Part shown: positions 27,122 through 36,088 of the stretch, one piece after another
Position numbering within the stretch: the stretch's first letter is position 1
How the letters are laid out: each line of letters opens with the position of its first letter
DNA from: Halosimplex pelagicum
GTDB lineage: Archaea > Halobacteriota > Halobacteria > Halobacteriales > Haloarculaceae
Length of the DNA stretch: 64,000 bases
Reading direction: 5' to 3'
NCBI RefSeq assembly: GCF_013415905.1
Contig: NZ_CP058909.1
Coordinates: forward strand, 3,968,001-4,032,000
Notes under the pieces: model-generated
What the model saw: only the letters and a program-made list of their open reading frames with translations
Databases searched by the model: none
What the model was told of the DNA's origin: nothing
Program-made: the position numbers and the translations under genes

Positions 27122-28159
27122 TCACTCGAGTTGGGCACGCCCAGGCGCGATAAGGTCGTCGAGGTACGTTGCTAACGCGGATTTGGCGTCGGCCGGGTGA
27201 AGGTCACCCGACTCGACCGCGTCAGCAAGTGCCTCGTATGAATCGTATTCGACATCCCCGCCGTATTCGTCAGGCCGGTCTACAACCACGCTCTCGAACC
27301 GGGGGAAAACATGGTACTCGAACAGTTGCAGTCCCGGGTTGTGGAGAGTCGCTTCAGCGGGTTCGAGACCGTAATTCGTGGGTTCGTAGTAGTCCTCGAA
27401 CACAGGATCGCGTTCAGGTGGGAAAAATATGTTCTCGACTTTCTCTTGGAGAGTAGCCGTGTCATCTTCGAAGGAAATAGTGAGGCTCTCCCCGCCGGTA
27501 ACAGGGTTCGTGCTGGAGGACATCTTCCCGATCCCGGTCGTGAGATCTGCGAGGATCGGTGTGTGGATCGCCGGACGGGCTGTGTACCCGATGGCGGGGA
27601 GCATATCACGCTGGAGCATGTGGACCTTCCGTTGGTCGAGCCCACCGACCGCAAGATCGAGATCAAGGTACTCGATATCGAGCGCCTGCATCAACGGGTA
27701 CATGACGTGCGCCACCGTCGCTGTCTCCCCACCCTGGATATCGGCCATGGCACGCTGAGCGCGGTTGAGCGTCGTCTCAAGGGCGAGTGCATTGAGGTCA
27801 AGGACGTAGTCATCATCAAACTGGAACTTGCTTCCGAGGACGAACTCCGTCGACGATTCATCAAGCCCGTAGGCAACGAACTGGTCGCGCATCTGCTCCG
27901 CAGTGTCGCGGATCTCGTCGAATGTCCCTTTCCCGTTGAGGTACGCGTGTACGTCAGCGAGCAGCACAACCACGTCCATCCCCGCATTCTGGAGATCGAT
28001 CAGTTTGTTCGCAGTGAGCATGTGCCCGAGATGGAGAACGCCAGACGGCTCGTACCCGACATACGCGCGTTTCCCGACTGGAGAGTTCGCCACCGCTCGC
28101 ACCTCTTCCGCTGGAAGCGACTCTTCAGCGTTCCTCGTCAGCAACGCGAGATCTCCCAT
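27122..28159 (-). CDS. tyrS: Tyrosyl-tRNA synthetase
   Basis: 345 residues from the ATG at 28159 (MGDLALLTRNAEESL); the upstream ATG at 28216 adds 19 atypical residues. Class I signatures are GYEPSGVLHLGHM (HIGH) and GKMSSS (KMSKS). Archaeal TyrRS features include VLLADVHAYLNGKG and GGLDQRKVHML. It attaches tyrosine to tRNA-Tyr in the cytoplasm. Whether it is the only copy in the genome cannot be told here. Surrounded by accessory genes, which is unusual for a housekeeping synthetase. Confidence 0.92.
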   Translation of the reverse strand: MGDLALLTRNAEESLPAEEVRAVANSPVGKRAYVGYEPSGVLHLGHMLTANKLIDLQNAGMDVVVLLADVHAYLNGKGTFDEIRDTAEQMRDQFVAYGLDESSTEFVLGSKFQFDDDYVLDLNALALETTLNRAQRAMADIQGGETATVAHVMYPLMQALDIEYLDLDLAVGGLDQRKVHMLQRDMLPAIGYTARPAIHTPILADLTTGIGKMSSSTNPVTGGESLTISFEDDTATLQEKVENIFFPPERDPVFEDYYEPTNYGLEPAEATLHNPGLQLFEYHVFPRFESVVVDRPDEYGGDVEYDSYEALADAVESGDLHPADAKSALATYLDDLIAPGRAQLE

Positions 28160-28309
28160 ACCAGCAAGGGACCGCTCTGACCGATAAAATGCTTCGCAGC
28201 AGTGAGAATCACTCACACACTAACCGGATTAGCCATGGAGTCCACGAACTGCCCTTCACGGCACTAGGTACGTTATCTCCCTGCGTCACTTTCAACGATA
28301 TCTTGGGGT

Positions 28310-28873
28310 TCAACTGTCCTGCTCAAAAGCGCGTTCTGCGGCGGCCCGGTCAGGGAATCGCTTTCCCAACGTCAGATAATCGACGAGGCGATCGATCGCC
28401 AGTGGCCGATACTCTAATAACTCAACCGAGAAGTTGACCCGCTGCTCGTCGTGAGTGATAAACGGGAATTTGTCGGGCCAATTGTTGTGGTGATGCCCAT
28501 GGAGCACCCAACCAGACGGGTTTGAGGGGCCGTCCGCTGGATCATGAACTGCGTTGAATGGGACACCTCGGTGCTGGAACCGGAATTCCTCCACAAACCG
28601 GACTCGATCCAGTCCCTCCAACACGGTGCCATCGTGATTCCCAAGCAAGAACACGATTTCACCATGCAATTCATCAAGCCAGTCCAGCAGAGCTCCTGTT
28701 GACGAACGGATAGTGAGGTCACCACCATACAGTACCTCGTCGTCAGGATCAATGACCTCGTTCCAATTTTCGACTAGGGATTCATTCATCGCGTCAACCG
28801 AGTCAAACGGCCGATCGCAATACCCGATGATATTGTCATGGTCCAGATGCAGATCGGAGATGAGGTAGTCCAC
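28310..28873 (-). CDS. Calcineurin-like metallophosphoesterase
   Basis: 187 residues. Motifs in order: ISDLHLDHDN, YGGDLTI (GD), LLGNHDG and HGHHHNNWPDKFPF. Paralogue of the gene at 19409-19972 (shared IIxYCDRPF and HGHHHNN). The gene lies downstream of tyrS on the same strand, but with its own start 94 bases beyond the phosphoesterase stop-to-tyrS spacer, so it is probably independent. Substrate unknown. Confidence 0.8.
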   Translation of the reverse strand: MDYLISDLHLDHDNIIGYCDRPFDSVDAMNESLVENWNEVIDPDDEVLYGGDLTIRSSTGALLDWLDELHGEIVFLLGNHDGTVLEGLDRVRFVEEFRFQHRGVPFNAVHDPADGPSNPSGWVLHGHHHNNWPDKFPFITHDEQRVNFSVELLEYRPLAIDRLVDYLTLGKRFPDRAAAERAFEQDS

Positions 28874-29071
28874 TGGAACTCCCTTGGTCCGGTTGAAACA
28901 CGAACTTTTCGTCGAAGATTTATTCTGCGAGGAGATTTCCTAACTGTCTCGGACGGCATTGATCATCGAATAAACTCCTGAACAGTCGACACGTGTCGAT
29001 GACTCACTGTCACACACCACCACCAGACTTTTTACATGAACAACCACTCATGAAACTGAACAGTGGGATAG

Positions 29072-29509
29072 ATGGCAGGCTCCAACGATCCGTATGAACT
29101 GCAGCGGTTTGTTGAGGCACAAGACCCCGTCATTGATACGGTAAAGAAAGAACTCCGGTCAGGCAGGAAACGCACGCACTGGATGTGGTTTATCTTCCCG
29201 CAAATGGAAGGACTCGGCAGCAGTCAGAAGGCCCAACAGTACGCGATCTCCTCCCGGGGAGAAGCCCAGGCATACCTTTCGCATCCGATACTCGGGCCAC
29301 GGCTGCGTGAGTGTACAGAGCTGGTGAACGAGGTCGAAGGTCGGTCAGCGAACGAGATATTCGGATCGCCGGACGACTTGAAGTTTCGTTCTTCGATGAC
29401 GCTTTTCGACGCAGTTGCGAACAACCCAACGCCATTTAGAACTGCTCTCAAGCAGTATTACGACAATGAACCCGACTCGAAGACACTGCAGTTGCTGGAA
29501 CCCTCTTAA
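29072..29509 (+). CDS. DUF1810 family protein
   Basis: 145 residues covering the whole family length. Diagnostic segments are DPYELQRFVEAQDPV, HWMWFIFPQMEGLG, YAISSRGEAQAYL and FRSSMTLFDAV. DUF1810 proteins are small cytoplasmic alpha-helical proteins, related to the NADAR-type fold in some classifications; the function is not established. Monocistronic. Confidence 0.85.
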   Translation: MAGSNDPYELQRFVEAQDPVIDTVKKELRSGRKRTHWMWFIFPQMEGLGSSQKAQQYAISSRGEAQAYLSHPILGPRLRECTELVNEVEGRSANEIFGSPDDLKFRSSMTLFDAVANNPTPFRTALKQYYDNEPDSKTLQLLEPS

Positions 29510-29617
29510 CTCAAAAGTTCTAGATTCAAACCCGTGAGCTTGGATCTATAGACACACCAGTTGTATGGGGTTATCTTTGAGAGTGTTCTACTGCTATACA
29601 GAAAGCGAGTGATACCG

Positions 29618-30034
29618 ATGAATCAACTTCGAGATGACTTGCTTTTTGGGGACATACACGCAGCAGGGAATCACAAGGTGTATCGGCGTTATTCCGTCGA
29701 CGTAGTCGTCAAGCTGTGCGGTCTTGACCCGTTACCCGAGTATCCTGACGACGTGGAAGCCATCGACTGTAGTATGCCGGACGGAGAGTCGAATACTGTC
29801 GACGAGTTCCGGAAGGCTGTTTCAGTGGTTTTGGAGAAACGAGATGAGGGCGGGACGGTCTTTGTGCATTGTGCTGCGGGAAACAGCCGGTCTGTGACTG
29901 TGGTCGCTGCAGTTCTAGCCATAACCGAGGACAATGAGTTCCAGGGTGTCTTAGACGAGATCCGAGAGTCAGTGAACGTGGATCCTGAACCGGCACTAGT
30001 GGAGAATGGGGACCAAGTTGTTCGTGAGCAATAG
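29618..30034 (+). CDS. Dual-specificity/tyrosine phosphatase-like protein
   Basis: 138 residues from the ATG at 29618. The signature loop VHCAAGNSRSVTV fits HCxxGxxRS, with the catalytic Cys and Arg present, and the upstream VEAIDCSMPDGES region supplies a general-acid aspartate candidate. It dephosphorylates phosphotyrosine, phosphoserine or small phosphorylated molecules. The longer frame starting at 29561 is less plausible. No neighbour points to a substrate. Confidence 0.8.
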   Translation: MNQLRDDLLFGDIHAAGNHKVYRRYSVDVVVKLCGLDPLPEYPDDVEAIDCSMPDGESNTVDEFRKAVSVVLEKRDEGGTVFVHCAAGNSRSVTVVAAVLAITEDNEFQGVLDEIRESVNVDPEPALVENGDQVVREQ

Positions 30035-30053
30035 GTGAAAATGATACTGAATC

Positions 30054-30641
30054 TCAGTCTGTAGCCGGTGGCGTCCAAACATAGATCCCAGCGGAGCATC
30101 CGCATGGAGTTCCACAATCGGGGCAGTCACGTTCGTCATCGATTGTTTGATAGAAGTTCTCGATAGTATCCAGCCGTTCGAACCCCATTTTCTCGAAGAG
30201 AATCGAAGAATCGACCGTATGGGGGCGGAGCCACGCCGTCCCGATGGCTGAGTCAACACTGATTTTCCGAGTGAACCGAAGTCTCGCATCCATCAAGGCC
30301 GAACCAATACCTTTCCCTTCCCAGTCTTCCCGGACGGCACTAGCCTGGAAGACAGCAACTTCTTCGCCTAATGGATACTCGTTCAAAGAGATGGAGAACC
30401 GCTCCTCGGCGCTGTCTCTGGGAACACAGATCACGACCCCGAAACCAAGCACAGTCTCAACCTTGGTCGCTACAAAACCATAAGCTGGCTTCTCATCGTG
30501 AAACACGCCATCCAGCACCTGCGAAATTTCAAACCCTGTCCGGGACTCCCAGAGTGATTCGATCTCGCACCTATCGATGGGCTCAGCACTCCGTAACTCG
30601 ACACCGGCCGGTAGGACTATGGGGTCGTCAAGATTCTTCAT
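30054..30641 (-). CDS. GNAT-family N-acetyltransferase with C-terminal Cys cluster
   Basis: 195 residues. The acetyl-CoA pyrophosphate loop REDWEGKGIGSALM corresponds to motif A (Q/RxxGxG/A), followed by the GTAWLRPHTVDSSILFEKMGFERL segment typical of GNAT motif B. At the C-terminus CPDCGTPCGC forms a likely zinc site, uncommon in this family. Acetyl acceptor unknown. Confidence 0.8.
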   Translation of the reverse strand: MKNLDDPIVLPAGVELRSAEPIDRCEIESLWESRTGFEISQVLDGVFHDEKPAYGFVATKVETVLGFGVVICVPRDSAEERFSISLNEYPLGEEVAVFQASAVREDWEGKGIGSALMDARLRFTRKISVDSAIGTAWLRPHTVDSSILFEKMGFERLDTIENFYQTIDDERDCPDCGTPCGCSAGIYVWTPPATD

Positions 30642-30820
30642 ACTGGATCAGTTCAAATTGTCAATTGCTGACGCCGAGATGACTTCAAACCTACTGTTGA
30701 AGCGAACCCTTGCTATATCTGATTGAATCCACAGTGTCGGTCATTCTGGGTCACGGTATCCTTCGGAGGGCAATTGCCTAACAGGGTGAGCCCCACCCAT
30801 GTTGTTGACCGGAGGTCTCG

Positions 30821-30973
30821 TTATTCAGGAGCAACAACGTCTTCGCACGTCGGGCATTCGGCCCAAATCTCCGTCTCGCTCTCGTCGGTTTCGTACTCGA
30901 TTAACAGCCACGCCTCGGGAATCTGCTCGCCACAGTCAGGGCACCGACCGAGCGACGATTCGTCGGCGTTCAT
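30821..30973 (-). CDS. Small zinc-ribbon protein
   Basis: 50 residues from the internal ATG at 30973. Two CxxC pairs, CPDCGE and CPTCED, are separated by an acidic, hydrophobic-patterned strand segment (WLLIEYETDESETEIWAE). Typical haloarchaeal zinc-finger micro-protein. The longer start at 31021 adds a basic stretch and is unlikely. Confidence 0.65.
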   Translation of the reverse strand: MNADESSLGRCPDCGEQIPEAWLLIEYETDESETEIWAECPTCEDVVAPE

Positions 30974-31134
30974 GGAAAGGGGTGGAAGGAGCGTGTGACA
31001 GTGGTCCTTCCATTCGCACATCTAGCGTCCGTAAATGTAAGGTTTTGGTCGACTGCGTTCCGGACGCACCGAGTTTCCACTGAAACCCACCGTCCACCAT
31101 TATTAATCCGCAGTCACTTGTACAGTAATAGACG

Positions 31135-31290
31135 ATGGGTGTCCGAGGGGTACTGACACGGCTCCTCCTCAGAGACGAGACGATCGTAGTCGTCGAGTGT
31201 CGACAATGCGGGACCACAGTCGACCCAGAAACGGAGCAGTGCCCCGAATGTGGAGCCTGTGAAATTTGTCGCTACGAAATCCCCGCGTGA
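31135..31290 (+). CDS. Small zinc-ribbon protein
   Basis: 51 residues. An N-terminal basic/hydrophobic helix (GVRGVLTRLLLR) is followed by VVVECRQCGTTV and CPECGACEIC. A candidate TATA TTATTAATC lies about 30 bases upstream (near 31100), which suits a leaderless transcript. Function unknown. Confidence 0.6.
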   Translation: MGVRGVLTRLLLRDETIVVVECRQCGTTVDPETEQCPECGACEICRYEIPA

Positions 31291-31549
31291 CTGTCCTGCC
31301 CATACGGTTTACAGCGGAGAGGATTCAATCCTCCCGGCTACACGTGGTTGCGGGTTGTGATTGCCCAAACTGCTCTATCGAATCAGCGGAGCGATCCATG
31401 AGTCTGCATCGAAGATGACCATTGTTTAAACCGTCCTTTCGTGGCAGTCCGAGCAGCTGATGTAGTGAATAGTTGCCGCTTCGCAAGAATGGCTTACAAC
31501 GGATTATATCCCCATTCTTTGCTTCTCCGATTCGCTCAGCAAAACCTTG

Positions 31550-31774
31550 TTATTTATCTCTGTAGCGGTCGCAGTAAGAGCAGCGATATACACTATCACC
31601 TATAAACCAATCACTCCTTCCACATTTACACTCTGGTCCATCAATGATTACGCCATTCGGTTGTGCTTTTCTTTCTCTTTCGCAGTTTGAGCAAACCCAC
31701 AGATTATCACTCTTTCCAAACCAGTCTCTGTTTCCACATTTGCACTTCGGACCGTCAGTAAGTGTCCTGCTCAT
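31550..31774 (-). CDS. Tandem zinc-ribbon protein
   Basis: 74 residues from the ATG at 31774. Two copies of one unit: DGPKCKCGNRDWFGKSD...CSNC and DGPECKCGRSDWFIGDS...CSYC. Each provides two cysteine pairs. Internal duplication is clear from the shared DGPxCKCGxxDWF. The longer frame to 31900 has no coding character. Function unknown. Confidence 0.6.
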   Translation of the reverse strand: MSRTLTDGPKCKCGNRDWFGKSDNLWVCSNCERERKAQPNGVIIDGPECKCGRSDWFIGDSVYRCSYCDRYRDK

Positions 31775-32094
31775 AAATTGATTCAATTGCTCCAGTAATA
31801 TAATATTACAGATTCGTATGCTGGATGTGAGGTCGCTGGAGTCCATCTTGGGGAAAATATTGACCCCACTCTCGATAGTAGGCCCAATATCGATGTCCAA
31901 ACCTAAAATAAATCAATCAAATAGTTTAGGAATTTGAATGATTAACTACCGGTATCGATGCGTACAATAGAGTACAACGATACATAGTTCCGGGGACTGG
32001 AGACTAGGATGGAAATTTCGAAACGTGCTTCAACATTGATTTTTCCACCCACACACAGCCTAGTAAGAGAGGGAACTAAGCGAGGAACAAAATC
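31775..32094. other. Intergenic region
   Basis: About 320 AT-rich bases. A GAGG motif sits about 10 bases before the ATG at 32095. Nothing else recognised. Confidence 0.35.
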
Positions 32095-32430
32095 ATGTTG
32101 AACGAAAGTGAGAAAGAGTTCATAGAGCTTGTTCTAACAGCTGGCGACAAAGCCCTGGAACAAGACACGTTTGAGCTTATGATTGAAGAAGGGGTTCCTG
32201 CGGAACCATTTATTAACAGCACTTGGGACTATACTTTGGGCGAGGTCATGGACAGCTTGGCCGAGAAGGGGTTGGCGTACACCGAGTCTCAAGAAGAAAC
32301 AATCCACTACAACGGTGGGCTCCGAGGCAAGGAGATTGAACCGATCAAATGGGAGAATACCGGCTTTAAAACGGTAGATCGTCAGTATATTTATTTCACA
32401 GAAAAACTAGAGGAGCTGTACCAGGAATAG
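32095..32430 (+). CDS. Hypothetical protein, winged-helix-like
   Basis: 111 residues, acidic. Helix-rich with a beta hairpin at the end (FKTVDRQYIYFTEKLEEL), a pattern compatible with a small winged helix, but no diagnostic motif. Followed after 25 bases by the next gene, which has a GGAGG ribosome-binding site; the two probably form an operon. Confidence 0.55.
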   Translation: MLNESEKEFIELVLTAGDKALEQDTFELMIEEGVPAEPFINSTWDYTLGEVMDSLAEKGLAYTESQEETIHYNGGLRGKEIEPIKWENTGFKTVDRQYIYFTEKLEELYQE

Positions 32431-32455
32431 ATTCATCGAAATTGCGGAGGCCCCT

Positions 32456-32842
32456 ATGAGCGAGAACCAAGAGAAAGTGATCGAAGAGTACGACTGTAAC
32501 TGTCGTATCATTCAAAAGCAGCGGAATCTTACGAAGGAGTACTGTTTTGAGGAGTCTCAGAAGCAAATAAACTCGTTTGAGAACCTGCCTGCGGCACGAC
32601 TTTATGCCGACATATATACGGTTGCTGATGGGTTAACTGAGAAGCAAACTGGCGAACGAGGTGTCCCGCCGGCGATCGCTCGCGCTAGCGAAGAGATCCG
32701 GATGACCTACTTCGCGGTCCAAATGTCAATCACATATGCAGCACGAGCGTTTGATGTCGATGAGTCCGTCGTTCAGGACGCAATCAACCGAATTCATGCG
32801 CAGGCAGAGGAACAGCGCTCGCAAACTGAGAAGGATGCGTAA
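32456..32842 (+). CDS. Hypothetical helical protein
   Basis: 128 residues, preceded by GGAGG at 32442-32446. All helical in appearance, with ERGVPPAIARASEEIRMTYFAVQMSITYAARAF in the centre; three cysteines lie in the first 30 residues. No family recognised. Second gene of a likely two-gene operon. Confidence 0.55.
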   Translation: MSENQEKVIEEYDCNCRIIQKQRNLTKEYCFEESQKQINSFENLPAARLYADIYTVADGLTEKQTGERGVPPAIARASEEIRMTYFAVQMSITYAARAFDVDESVVQDAINRIHAQAEEQRSQTEKDA

Positions 32843-33053
32843 CCTGCCCCACCCTACTTCTGACGTTCCGTGCCTCGGTCATAGTCAGGTACTGACAGTC
32901 AGGAATCCCTGTCACCAATACCCGCGAACAAATCTCTTCTACAGACCGGTTTAAATGTTATATTATTACACTACGCCGCGCCGTAACTGATTGGTCACAT
33001 TATGATTGCTCAGGTTGAGCGGAATGAGTAATTTGAAGTGCTACACTTTCAAC

Positions 33054-33344
33054 ATGAAAATTGAGACTATGACACCTGATGAACCACCAGAACCGGAGAG
33101 ATTTGACCAGTTTGAGGAAGTAACGGTCAACGGTAGATCGATAATGCGGTTTGAAACACTATCAGATTTTGAATTGTCAGATGTAGATACAGCTGTCATG
33201 GCGAGATTGCTGACAGAAGCGGGAACAGCGATGGATGATGAAATTAAAGAAGACCACGATTTCGACGCCGCGGACATTATAGAGAAATCGGAACCTGAGA
33301 TATTAATATATGACTCGGAAGAAGGAGAGTGGTCCAAAGAGTAA
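33054..33344 (+). CDS. Hypothetical small acidic protein
   Basis: 96 residues from the ATG at 33054; in-frame ATG codons at 33006 and 33024 are alternatives. Very acidic, with a beta-then-helix layout (RFDQFEEVTVNGRSIMRFETL). AT-rich TTAAATGTTATATTATTA at 32951-32968 is a possible promoter. No family recognised. Confidence 0.5.
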   Translation: MKIETMTPDEPPEPERFDQFEEVTVNGRSIMRFETLSDFELSDVDTAVMARLLTEAGTAMDDEIKEDHDFDAADIIEKSEPEILIYDSEEGEWSKE

Positions 33345-33460
33345 AAACGCAGATCACTAGTCTCCCTGAACTATATCTGATTCCTATATAATATTATGCT
33401 CTGGAAATTCCCAATGCGGACATAACACCACCCAATACACAATACAACGTTTCTCTGTCC

Positions 33461-34972
33461 TCACATGCTATCATCTTGCGCCTGAGTGAGTCGATCCCTA
33501 TGTTCATTCGTCATGCCCACTTCGGGATCGATCGCCTCAAGCGTACGCTCGACATCCTCAATCTCCACAGCTTCTTCGGCAATGAGGTGTGGCGTTCGTG
33601 ATTCGATAACCGTCCTTACGTCATCACTGTACTGCTGCATGAATTCATCTCCAAATTCTTGACTGCAGATCAGTCTAACAAGGATGCGTTCAAACGGTGC
33701 TGCATCCTCGTCGCTAACATCTATATTAGCGATATAATCGACAATCGGCGGGGTGGGGATAGCTGCTAGAACAAACAATTGCATGATAGTCTTCGATTCA
33801 GATCGGTCTTCACGTTCCGTTTCTAGGACAGCAACCAGTGAGTGACTCACCGAAACCGCGAGTTCTTGAGCATCCTCATCGTCACTCAGGAACAGTTCCT
33901 TCAACACATCTGTGGTAATGACGAACCACTTGTCCGCGTCACTTGTTGTCTCAATAATGTCCTTGAACTGCTCTTCCCGGGCTTGCGGATCAATGATACT
34001 GTGCTCATCCAATTGCTGATGAAGACGCACCGCTATCGCCACTGCAGAAAGCTGAACTGTCGACGAGTCATCTTCAAGTAGTTGATCAAGACGCTCAACC
34101 AGCGGGAGACACTGCTCGGGGTGTGCCTCCGAGAGGGAAACCAAAGCCTGTGCCGCAGCACCGCGACGAGTGGCAGTTTCCGGCAGCCGGCCCGACATAT
34201 CTTGGATAACTGAGTCCGAGCGAAGGGTTACCGGATCTCCTGATTCATCCAGCCGGGTAATGAGCGCAGTAACGTATAGCCCGAGCGGCTCCGGGTTAAG
34301 ATCCGCTAGTCGTTTTAGAAAGTCAATTCCAGTTGTTCGGAGTGGTGGTTCAGGATTGCCGATCAAGAGCAGTAGATCGATGCGGTCAACTGCTTCATCA
34401 ACGTACGCCTCATTATCAGCGTGGTGGGCTGCCCTGGTGAGTGCACCAGTGGTCAGTCCCAGTGGTCCCGGTAATTCGTCGTATGGAACAGTCTCCAGCA
34501 CTTGTTGACAGATGTCGCAGAAGTTGGCGAATCGATCAAGGGTCAGGTAGTCACGGTCTGTTTCACCAATGATTGGGATCGAGAGCACCATCGAGATAGC
34601 TGCTGGCTCGATCCCGGTGGCGTCCTCAAGAGCAGCGACAAGCGACACGTAGTCATCGTCAACGATTTCAGGCCGTTCGCTTCCGACCATGTTAAGGGAA
34701 TTTGCCAGGTGAAGAAAGGGAGCACGAATCTCGTCATGCTCCACCTCGGCCACAGCTTCCATCAGCCCAAACACCAGCGGTTTGGCTCGGTCGAAGTGCT
34801 CCTCTGGTCCTGTTTGGATGCCATAGGAAATCGCTGTAATGGTCACCGACGTGTATTGGTCGGCCCCCTCACTGGCGTGTGCGAGTAACCGCTCCAATTC
34901 GTCGCGCGTGAGCTCACCGTCTTTTGCCCGGTCACGCAGTTCTACAGCTTCTGAAAGTGAGTCAAAAGCCAT
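33461..34972 (-). CDS. HEAT-like alpha-solenoid protein
   Basis: 503 residues, soluble and nearly all helical. Repeated helix pairs of about 40 residues with Ala/Leu patterns are visible (RRGAAAQALVSLSEAHPEQCLPLVERLDQLL, STVQLSAVAIAVRLHQQL), typical of HEAT-type scaffolds. No catalytic residues. Such solenoids usually bind other proteins. Monocistronic, flanked on its upstream side by an IS-derived element. Confidence 0.6.
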   Translation of the reverse strand: MAFDSLSEAVELRDRAKDGELTRDELERLLAHASEGADQYTSVTITAISYGIQTGPEEHFDRAKPLVFGLMEAVAEVEHDEIRAPFLHLANSLNMVGSERPEIVDDDYVSLVAALEDATGIEPAAISMVLSIPIIGETDRDYLTLDRFANFCDICQQVLETVPYDELPGPLGLTTGALTRAAHHADNEAYVDEAVDRIDLLLLIGNPEPPLRTTGIDFLKRLADLNPEPLGLYVTALITRLDESGDPVTLRSDSVIQDMSGRLPETATRRGAAAQALVSLSEAHPEQCLPLVERLDQLLEDDSSTVQLSAVAIAVRLHQQLDEHSIIDPQAREEQFKDIIETTSDADKWFVITTDVLKELFLSDDEDAQELAVSVSHSLVAVLETEREDRSESKTIMQLFVLAAIPTPPIVDYIANIDVSDEDAAPFERILVRLICSQEFGDEFMQQYSDDVRTVIESRTPHLIAEEAVEIEDVERTLEAIDPEVGMTNEHRDRLTQAQDDSM

Positions 34973-35164
34973 GGCAGGATAATTCTAAGTCAGATAGCTA
35001 TCACTTCAAACTGTGGGAGCCAGCAACGTAGTACCAGCCACCTAACTCGGTCTCTCCTCAGTTGGTTCCGGGGTCCGTGCGCTTTGTGGGAGACTTCTAA
35101 ACTCGCTACGGTTCGAAACAGTAGTCAGAGCGACCAAGGCATGCAGGTATTCTATGAAATAGTT

Positions 35165-35682
35165 ATACGCTGAACAGGCGCAATACCACGGCCTTCAGGC
35201 CGTGGATACGCGCCGTCATGTGTGCTAACAGTCCACCGTTCAAACGCCTTCCCCGAGTTTCCCACAATGACGTTTAAGTGACAGGCCGTCCTACCGAAGC
35301 ATAGGAATCGGTCGGAACGGAGCGGATTCCGAACCGCCCTTCGGAGGTGGCCTGTCCACCCATCTAATGAGACAGTATCCGAAAGGGCAGTCGGTGAACA
35401 CACATGCTAGAAGCGTATGCCCGTGCCGACTGCTCAAAGCAACCCAAACGATACTCCCAAGTCCGTTGACGCTTGCCGGCGTCTCCGTGGGATAAACAAC
35501 ACAGGGACGCCAAACATAGTCGAGGAGAGGGGTACCGGCGGTTTGGCACCGCCAGCAGTCCACCACACCGAGACTGTGGGACTACCCGCGCCCGAAAGGT
35601 GTGGTAGTCAGGTAACTGGACTCCAAACCTGAAACTCCCACCGCTCGGGAGTCCTCCGCGTGAACGCGGAGGAGGATGTCAA
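35165..35682. mobile_element. Non-autonomous IS200/IS605-derived element (MITE-like)
   Basis: No intact gene, but both ends carry the hairpins typical of haloarchaeal IS200/IS605 elements. One is a 9-base stem at 35186-35194 with 35197-35205 (CCACGGCCT/AGGCCGTGG). The other is an 8-base stem at 35653-35660 with 35665-35672 (CCTCCGCG/CGCGGAGG), followed by GAGGATGTCAA. About 520 bases; inside, frames are short and broken. Confidence 0.5.
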
Positions 35683-36088
35683 GGAGGGCGAAAGCTGGTT
35701 TTGATCACTCATCTCTCGCTGCCTTCTCCTCAAGTTGGCTGCTAGTCCGCTGACTCCGCTGCCATCGGATTCAATAGAGCAGTCCCACTCGAATCTTACC
35801 AAGCAATTTGAAACGGGACACACTACGTGCTTGGTAAGACATGAAGAAAAGCAGGCGCTTCTTTTCAACTTTATCCCGGTTATCTCGGAGAATAGCTTCC
35901 TCACGGGCCAAAAAAACCGACGTTGCTGATTGCTCTTTGTTGAGTGATTGCCGGGCAGAACAGACCCGTTTTGGGGCCAGATTCGAACGTTCTCTCTACA
36001 GATGACTCGGCACAGCGGAATTATTTTGTAGCGACACGTCGGCATTGCGCGCATGGGCGTGAACGGCGAGTGACCAGCGGTACTTGAC
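35683..36088. other. Intergenic region with inverted repeat
   Basis: About 400 bases without a supported gene. The only clear structure is the inverted repeat at 35795-35838. Upstream of the nucleotidyltransferase the sequence may hold decayed coding DNA. Confidence 0.3.
35795..35838. repeat. 11-base perfect inverted repeat
   Basis: CTTACCAAGCA at 35795-35805 pairs with TGCTTGGTAAG at 35828-35838, with 22 bases between. It could be an element end, a binding site or an RNA hairpin. No T-run follows, so a terminator is less likely. Confidence 0.6.

Noticed and set aside
32848-32861. CCCCACCCTACTTC identical to the TnpB element end at 23001
   Set aside because: Fourteen bases only, without the inverse arm or neighbouring element sequence; could be chance or an old scar.
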